From: an uncultured Clostridia bacterium
GTDB lineage: Bacteria; Bacillota_A; Clostridia; TANB77; CAG-508
Reading direction: 5' to 3'
Assembly: GCA_947628465.1 (NCBI GenBank)
Contig: CANQZZ010000014.1
Location: 1 to 21,141, forward strand
Length of the DNA: 21,141 bases
The notes under the pieces are model-generated. The model worked only from the letters and a program-made list of their open reading frames with translations, searched no databases and had not been told where the DNA came from. Both the position numbers and the translations under genes were made by a program. Shown here piece after piece: positions 16,979-21,141 of the stretch (the first letter of the stretch is position 1; every line of letters starts with the position of its first letter).

Positions 16979-17341
16979 TTATACAAAAATTTTATATATA
17001 ATATTTACTAAATTTGATGCTCCAAATAGTAATATAGCTCCTATTAAATATGGAAGCATTCTTTCTTTATATTCTGCTTTTTCATCTGCACTTGAAATTA
17101 CATATTTTATACCAATAATTATTAAAGCCCCTGCAGATACAATTGTTCCTACTATTTGTATAACTCCTGCTATCCTTCCACCAAATTGATACATATCTTT
17201 TACATCTGATGCAGAAGGTCCACTTGATTTGTACCTATCTGTAGGAACTTGTGATTCATAATCAGCATTTATTTTAAGAGGTAACAATACTACTAATAAA
17301 ATTATTATAAAAATTGAAATTACAATTTTAGTTTTTTTCAT
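16979..17341 (-). CDS. VirB2/TrbC-type pilin, first of five tandem copies
   Basis: A 120-residue pilin-like protein and first gene of the operon. The signal peptide spans about 1-27, and the mature start is hydrophilic (D-Y-E-S-Q-V-P-T-D-R-Y-K). The first helix has G-G-R-I-A-G-V-I-Q-I-V-G-T-I-V-S-A-G-A-L-I-I-I-G-I-K-Y. The loop is S-S-A-D-E-K-A-E-Y-K-E-R-M-L-P-Y-L-I-G-A and a second helix ends the protein. It is somewhat more divergent than copies three to five. The ribosome site GGAGAGG and a near-consensus promoter about 35-60 bases upstream indicate high expression, as expected for a structural subunit. Confidence 0.87.
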   Translation of the reverse strand: MKKTKIVISIFIIILLVVLLPLKINADYESQVPTDRYKSSGPSASDVKDMYQFGGRIAGVIQIVGTIVSAGALIIIGIKYVISSADEKAEYKERMLPYLIGAILLFGASNLVNIIYKIFV

Positions 17342-17373
17342 AATAACCTCTCCTATTTTCCTTTATATATTAA

Positions 17374-17402
17374 ATTATACCATAAAAAATGCTATATTTC
17401 AA
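17374..17402 (-). promoter_or_regulatory. Strong sigma-A-type promoter of the pilin operon
   Basis: On the minus strand TTGAAA (17402-17397) is followed after exactly 17 bases by an extended TGGTATAAT, with TATAAT at 17379-17374. Transcription would start about 25 bases before the first pilin gene. It is the best promoter match I found in the window. Confidence 0.8.
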
Positions 17403-17491
17403 CATATTACTGATTCTATTTTTATTTTAGCATACTTATTATTACTTTGTAAAGCTTTGTTTAAAATTAATATAGCAATCAAATGTCAATG

Positions 17492-17522
17492 TAAAAAAAT
17501 AAGGTGTAAATAAATACACCTT
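17492..17522 (-). terminator. Intrinsic terminator of the Spo0E-like gene
   Basis: An 8-bp stem (17501-17508 with 17515-17522) and 6-base loop is followed on the minus strand by TTATTTTTTTAC. The stem begins at the last base of the Spo0E-like stop codon, so it isolates this small gene from the pilin operon downstream. Confidence 0.8.
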
Positions 17523-17704
17523 CAATTGTCTCCAACATTTTTCAAATAGTCAACATTTTTTTCATTTGCCAACTTTTTATTATAATATTTCGTTATTAAA
17601 TCGTCTAATTCTATGCTTAACTTATATATATTGTCATAATTATTTTTATCTTTTATACTTTCATTTAATTTTCGTCTTAATTCTAGGATTTCTTCATCTA
17701 ACAT
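17522..17704 (-). CDS. Spo0E-like aspartyl-phosphate phosphatase family protein
   Basis: A 60-residue, all-helical protein. The two-helix pattern I-L-E-L-R-R-K-L-N followed by L-S-I-E-L-D-D-L-I-T-K-Y-Y matches the Spo0E family signature (an S-x-x-L-D-x-L-I-x-x-Y motif), whose members dephosphorylate Spo0A~P or related response regulators and delay sporulation. In place of the usual S-Q-E-L-D it has S-I-E-L-D, keeping Ser and Asp. I start at the ATG at 17704 because AGGAGG lies 8 bases before it; the in-frame ATG at 17725 would place that site inside the gene. It stands alone, with its own promoter and terminator, between lgt and the pilins. The family is clear in pattern, but the target is unknown. 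A shared control of pilus expression and development is possible but not shown. Confidence 0.72.
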   Translation of the reverse strand: MLDEEILELRRKLNESIKDKNNYDNIYKLSIELDDLITKYYNKKLANEKNVDYLKNVGDN

Positions 17705-17749
17705 AGACTTTTCCTCCTTTTTCATTCCATTTTTCTTTTGTATATTAAT

Positions 17750-17778
17750 AAAATACCATATTTTTACATTTAGGTCAA
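17750..17778 (-). promoter_or_regulatory. Promoter of the Spo0E-like gene
   Basis: On the minus strand TTGACC (17778-17773), a 17-base spacer, then an extended TGGTATTTT with -10 at 17755-17750. It lies just after the hairpin that ends the upstream transcript and about 50 bases before the start codon. Confidence 0.6.
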
Positions 17779-17781
17779 TAA

Positions 17782-17805
17782 AAAAACAGCATAAATGCTG
17801 TTTTT
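17782..17805 (-). terminator. Intrinsic terminator downstream of lgt
   Basis: A perfect 11-bp inverted repeat (17782-17792 with 17795-17805) with a very small loop, read on the minus strand into a T run. It is about 125 bases past the lgt stop. The bases between it and lgt are T-rich, and I see nothing else there. It is nearly symmetrical and could work in both directions. Confidence 0.75.
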
Positions 17806-17929
17806 AAGGCAACTTTCGTATGCCATTTTTCTGTTTTTTATACCATAGGTTTTGTTTTTATTTCGTTTTCTTTTTTTGTTTTTTAAAAAAAGATAAAAAA
17901 CGACAAAATATAATTTACAAAAACGCAAT

Positions 17930-18716
17930 TTACAATTTATTTTTTATGCTTTTCTTTATATATAAAAATACTGAAATTATTAAAATTATTATTGATACTA
18001 GCTGTGATATTCTTATATTTCCTATCATTAAACTATCTGTTCTTAAGGCTTCTATGAAAAATCTTGCAAATGAGTATATTATTAAATATATTAGTGTTAT
18101 TTGTCCTTTAAATTTTCTTTTGTTTGATAGTAGTGTCAATATTATAAATAATGCAAATGTAACTAATGATTCATATAAAAAAGTAGGATGTACCTCTATA
18201 TATTGTCCCGCTTCATAAATTCCCATTCTCCATGGAAGACTAGTCTTAATTCCATAAGCTTCTTGATTTATAAAATTACCCCATCTACCTATTGCTTGTC
18301 CGAATGGCTAAGCATGGAATGATGTAATCAAATAAGTCTAATACATTTATTTTTCTCTTTTTACAAAATATATAGCAAGTTATTCCTCCTCCAATTATTC
18401 CCCCATATATTGCAAGTCCTCCTGCTTTTAAATTAAACATTTGCATAGGATAGCTTATATAATAATCTAAATTAAATAATATGTAATATATTCTTGCAGA
18501 TATTATTGATATTGGAATAACATATATACTTAAATCTAATATATCAGAAAATTTAATACCGAAGTTTCCATCTTTTATCTTGCAAATTATTAATCCTATT
18601 AAAAACGCAGATACCATAAGAATAGCATACCAATAGATGTCTATTTTACCTATTGATAATGCTATTCTTGATATCTGCAATTCTAAATTTAATCCTGGAA
18701 ATGTTACTATATTCAT
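17930..18716 (-). CDS. lgt: Prolipoprotein diacylglyceryl transferase Lgt, needs one +1 shift
   Basis: This membrane enzyme transfers diacylglycerol from phosphatidylglycerol to the lipobox cysteine of prolipoproteins. With a +1 shift at 18299-18302 the two frames join into 261 residues, a normal family length. The first 138 residues hold several membrane helices and the G-G-L-A-I-Y-G-G-I-I-G-G motif. The residues gained directly after the shift are G-Q-A-I-G-R-W-G-N-F-I-N-Q-E, the Lgt signature with its essential Arg and Asn. The rest covers H-P-T-F-L-Y-E-S and the last helices. Without the shift the protein ends six codons after the CGG and lacks the signature, so no active enzyme would form. 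It starts directly after the ymfH stop (TAAATG), with AAAGGA inside the ymfH end. The same ymf-lgt cluster order suggests a housekeeping locus. Confidence 0.93.
18299..18302 (-). other. CGGA +1 frameshift site in lgt
   Basis: The codons are TTA GCC ATT CGG ACA AGC. Skipping the C gives GGA CAA GCA ATA, which is the start of the Lgt signature. The zero frame ends at a TAG five codons after the CGG. Confidence 0.88.
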
Positions 18717-19994
18717 TTATTTTCCTTTTACTATTGATAATACTGTTTTTTCTTTTAAAAATACTTCTTTTAAAATTTCATAAGCATATTCTTTAGTCAT
18801 TTTTTTATAGTTTTCTATATAATCAAAACTATTTACACCTTTAAAATAGTCGGTAATAAACATTCTTGCTATGTCTGATACATTGTTGAATTCTTTTACT
18901 GTATTGCCATATAGCATATTTTTGATTCTTTCAAAATCACTTGAATTTAGTCCATCTTTTTTTAGTTTTTCTATTTCTTCTTCTATTTTTTCTAAGACTT
19001 TATCCGGATTAGTTGATGCTCCAGTTATTGCAATATGAGCATAATTATCTGTAAATTCATATTCTAAGAAAGGCTCAGAAATTAATAATTCACTTTCATA
19101 TAATTCTTTGTATAATCTAGAACTTTTACCTATTATCATGTTTAACAATATTTCTATTGCAATATGTTTTTGAATCATATCTTGATTTTTGCTTGGAAGT
19201 TTATCTTTTATTCCTATTACAAATAAAGGCATGCTTACTTCCATAGTTGCTTCTACTTTCTTTTGTACTATTTCTTCAGGCTCTTCTTCATAAATTCTTT
19301 TTATTTCCGCTTGATTTGGTTTTTCTATTAATCTTTTTTTAACTTCTTCTATTAATTTATCAGGTTCAAAATCTCCACAAAAGCACATAACCATGTTTGA
19401 TGGATTATAGAAAGTATTATAGCATTTATATAAAACATCCTTGTTTATTTTATATATTGAATCAACAGTCCCTGCTATATCTATTCTTATAGGATTATTT
19501 TTATACATATTTTTAATTGCGTTCATATATACTACCCAATCAGGATAGTCATCATACATTTTTATTTCTTGAGCTATTATTCCCTTTTCTTTTTCTACAT
19601 TTTCGTCAGTGAAATATGAATTTTGTACATAGTCCATAAGTTCATCTAATGCAGGATAGAAATTATCTGTAGCTTCAAAAAGGTATGTTGTATAATTGTT
19701 TGTTGTATATGCATTTGCATTTACTCCTAATGCTGTTAATGTGTCTAAACTATTTGTTCCATTTGATTGCTCAAACATTTTATGCTCCAAAAAATGTGCA
19801 ACTCCATCTGGAACTTCTACCTCAGTTTCTTCTCCTGGTACAACGAATTTATTATCTATTGAGCCATAATGTGTAGCCCACATTACATATTTTTTTCTGA
19901 TTCCCTTTTTAGGAATTATTAATACAGTTAATCCGTTTTCTAATTTTTCTATATATAGTTTTTCTTTAACACTTAAATTTTCTATGACTTGCAT
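18717..19994 (-). CDS. ymfH: M16-family metallopeptidase YmfH (EF-P modification-associated)
   Basis: A 425-residue zinc peptidase-like protein of the M16 family. The inverted zinc motif H-F-L-E-H is at residues 67-71, with Glu136 and Glu143 in E-K-G-I-I-A-Q-E as downstream acidic residues. The second M16 half-domain follows (about 190-425). In Bacillus the YmfF/YmfH pair is encoded together and named for its link to 5-aminopentanol modification of elongation factor P; YmfH keeps the metal site and YmfF does not, as seen here. I start at the ATG at 19994 with AAGGAG upstream. A longer reading begins at a TTG within the hairpin before the gene and is less likely. The frame is intact with no in-frame CGG. 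It is directly followed by lgt. Confidence 0.9.
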   Translation of the reverse strand: MQVIENLSVKEKLYIEKLENGLTVLIIPKKGIRKKYVMWATHYGSIDNKFVVPGEETEVEVPDGVAHFLEHKMFEQSNGTNSLDTLTALGVNANAYTTNNYTTYLFEATDNFYPALDELMDYVQNSYFTDENVEKEKGIIAQEIKMYDDYPDWVVYMNAIKNMYKNNPIRIDIAGTVDSIYKINKDVLYKCYNTFYNPSNMVMCFCGDFEPDKLIEEVKKRLIEKPNQAEIKRIYEEEPEEIVQKKVEATMEVSMPLFVIGIKDKLPSKNQDMIQKHIAIEILLNMIIGKSSRLYKELYESELLISEPFLEYEFTDNYAHIAITGASTNPDKVLEKIEEEIEKLKKDGLNSSDFERIKNMLYGNTVKEFNNVSDIARMFITDYFKGVNSFDYIENYKKMTKEYAYEILKEVFLKEKTVLSIVKGK

Positions 19995-20017
19995 AAAATT
20001 CGATTCTCCTTTTTTAT

Positions 20018-20054
20018 AATTCAACAAAAGGGTTCTATCCCCTTTTGTTGAATT
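20018..20054 (-). repeat. Long hairpin between ymfF and ymfH, related to the one before dacA
   Basis: A perfect 15-bp inverted repeat (20018-20032 with 20040-20054) and 7-base loop fills the gap between the ymfF stop and the ymfH ribosome site. On the minus strand its centre reads AAAAGGGGATAGAACCC. It shares the A-tract, G4-5, AGA, CC, T-tract plan with the hairpin at 1242-1275. It could partly terminate, stabilise the upstream mRNA, or be a dispersed REP-like element. Confidence 0.6.
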
Positions 20055-21141
20055 TTAATTTCGTAAAAAGTATATTGTGTTGATTTTAACATTGCTTCCA
20101 ACATTTTTAACATCTTCTAAATTTACTTCGTTTATTTTTTGTTCGTATTCTTCAAATGTTGTAAGCTTTCCAGATAATTCTTGCCCAATATAATATGTTA
20201 TTTCAGAATCTTGTTCATCTTGTGCTGATTGTATTCCTGAAATCATATATTTTTTTGCGTTATCTAAATCTTCCTGTGTAAACTTTCCATTTTTCATTTC
20301 GTCTAATTGCTCTTTTATTATTTCTAATGCTTTTTCATAGTTTTCAATTTCTATTCCACATCTTATATAAATATTATTTTTTTGTCTTACATAATTTGAC
20401 CTCGCTGTGTATGCTAGGCTTGCTTTTTCTCTAACATTTTGGAATAATTTTGATGTTGCACTTTCTCCGAAGTATTACATTATACAATGATACAGGGAAT
20501 TTTGAATTTTGATCATTTAATTCTACATCTAAACCAATTACTAATTTTCCTTGTGCTACATCCATCTTGTCTTGTATTTCTTTTGACTGCACTTCTTCCT
20601 TATTTTCTGTTTGCTCGTTATTTACAATGTAGTTTGGCTTTCTTTCTTTTAGTTTTTTTATATTTTCATTGTCTTTTACTATTTTTGTTATTTCGTCAGT
20701 ATTTAATTCGCCTGAAACAAATATATCTATTTTGCTTGTGTTTATTAATTCAATATAGTAATTGTACAAATTTTCTGAATTTATTTTTTCTAAATCTTCT
20801 ACATATCCATATTTATATAAACCATAAGGCTTATTTTTATACATTTCTTCTATGCATCTATTTAAAGCATATTGGTCTTTGTTGTCTATTTTTGCTTCTA
20901 TTAATCTTTTTATATTGTTTTTCTCAGCCTCAACATATTCATCTTTAAATTTATTGTTTTCTGTAAGAGGATTTAATATAATGTCTAACATTAAGTCTAT
21001 GCTTTCCTTTGAAATGCTTCCTTTATCGCTTTCTGGAACAAAATTATCATTTAATGCTTCAAAATAAAATTTTAATACATGATTATCCCCTATTTTTTCA
21101 ACACCACAATCAAAGCTTGCTCCATACATATCTTCTAATTT
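20055..21141 (-). CDS. ymfF: M16-like protein YmfF (EF-P modification-associated), N-terminus cut by window edge, needs one +1 shift
   Basis: The partner of YmfH in the EF-P 5-aminopentanol modification-associated pair. About 361 residues are visible; roughly 60 at the N-terminus lie beyond the window. It begins L-E-D-M-Y-G-A-S, a typical point of the first M16 domain, and shows no H-x-x-E-H in the visible part, consistent with a non-catalytic partner. A +1 shift at 20466-20469 joins 224 residues to the last 137. The join restores N-V-I-L-G-E-S-A-T-S-K-L-F-Q-N-V-R-E-K-A-S-L-A-Y, the hallmark of M16 C-terminal domains. The zero frame ends about a dozen codons after the CGG. The last codons include a CGA arginine just before the stop, showing CGA is read normally here. 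It is followed by a long hairpin and ymfH. Confidence 0.88.
20466..20469 (-). other. CGGA +1 frameshift site in ymfF
   Basis: The codons are GTA ATA CTT CGG AGA AAG. Skipping the C gives GGA GAA AGT and the conserved L-G-x-S-x-x-S-K-L-F of M16 proteins. The local CTTCGGA is identical to the second and third virB4 sites. Confidence 0.86.

Noticed and set aside
15164..17341. CRISPR-like or short direct repeat array in the region of repeated sequence
   Set aside because: The similarity is whole-gene duplication of pilins, with no short regularly spaced repeats.
17806..17929. Possible small RNA or gene in the T-rich spacer after lgt
   Set aside because: No promoter, ribosome site or further structure beyond the terminator hairpin could be seen.
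17820..18218. Plus-strand frame of 132 codons opposite the lgt 3' half
   Set aside because: It is very rich in Phe, Ile and Asn, has no ribosome site, and is the antisense of Lgt helices and a T-rich spacer.
7846..20469. Random homopolymer sequencing errors
   Set aside because: None of the many long A/T runs is disrupted, and all eight changes are an extra C before GGA or GGT. A systematic error specific to this context is not excluded, and it is noted in the main finding.
20487..20948. Plus-strand frame of 153 codons opposite ymfF
   Set aside because: Leu/Phe/Cys-rich antisense composition with no ribosome site, opposite a clear M16 protein.
11502..21141. Decaying pseudogenes as the explanation for the split genes
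   Set aside because: All splits are the same CGGN event, both sides of every split retain conserved residues, there are no other stops or indels, and housekeeping genes are affected.

Overview
The window comes from an AT-rich Gram-positive bacterium, most likely an uncultured, sporulation-capable, gut-type clostridium. The lines of evidence are AGGAGG-type ribosome binding sites, T-rich introns-free operons all on the minus strand, a Spo0E-like protein, the YmfF/YmfH pair, Lgt, a DacA-type carboxypeptidase and a Gram-positive type IV secretion (T4SS) locus. Every gene I accept is on the minus strand, so transcription runs from the right edge to the left edge.

Layout in transcription order: ymfF (cut by the right edge), ymfH and lgt form a housekeeping cluster ending at a hairpin near 17.8 kb. 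A small Spo0E-like gene follows with its own promoter and terminator. Next is a five-gene operon of tandem VirB2/TrbC-type pilins (17.3-15.2 kb) with a good promoter and a strong terminator. The T4SS core follows with its own promoter: a PrgI/VirB3-like protein, a TraC-like membrane protein, the VirB4 ATPase, the polytopic VirB6/TrbL channel protein, a VirB8-like NTF2 protein, a large VirB1-like wall hydrolase (GH24 muramidase plus NlpC/P60-type peptidase), a second NTF2-like protein and an acidic protein of unknown role. At the left are a secreted SH3-CAP protein and dacA (cut by the left edge). No relaxase, VirD4 coupling protein, integrase or oriT is visible, so this looks like a chromosomal T4SS-like envelope machine rather than a standard conjugative element.

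The main discovery is a decoding anomaly. Six genes (ymfF, lgt, prgI, virB4, virB6, virB1-like) are broken by eight frame changes, and all eight are the same event. At each one an in-frame CGG codon must be skipped by +1, so that CGGN is read as GGN (glycine), which restores the family-conserved protein. I scanned every CCG on the plus strand and found no in-frame CGG codon in any accepted gene that is not one of these eight sites, while CGA and CGT are used as ordinary arginine codons. This suggests that CGG is unassigned (for example, tRNA-Arg(CCG) lost) and acts as a +1 frameshift signal. VirB4 needs three such shifts, two of them only 22 bases apart. The competing explanation is a peculiar systematic sequencing error (an extra C before GGN). 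Raw reads, the genome's tRNA set and peptide data would settle it.
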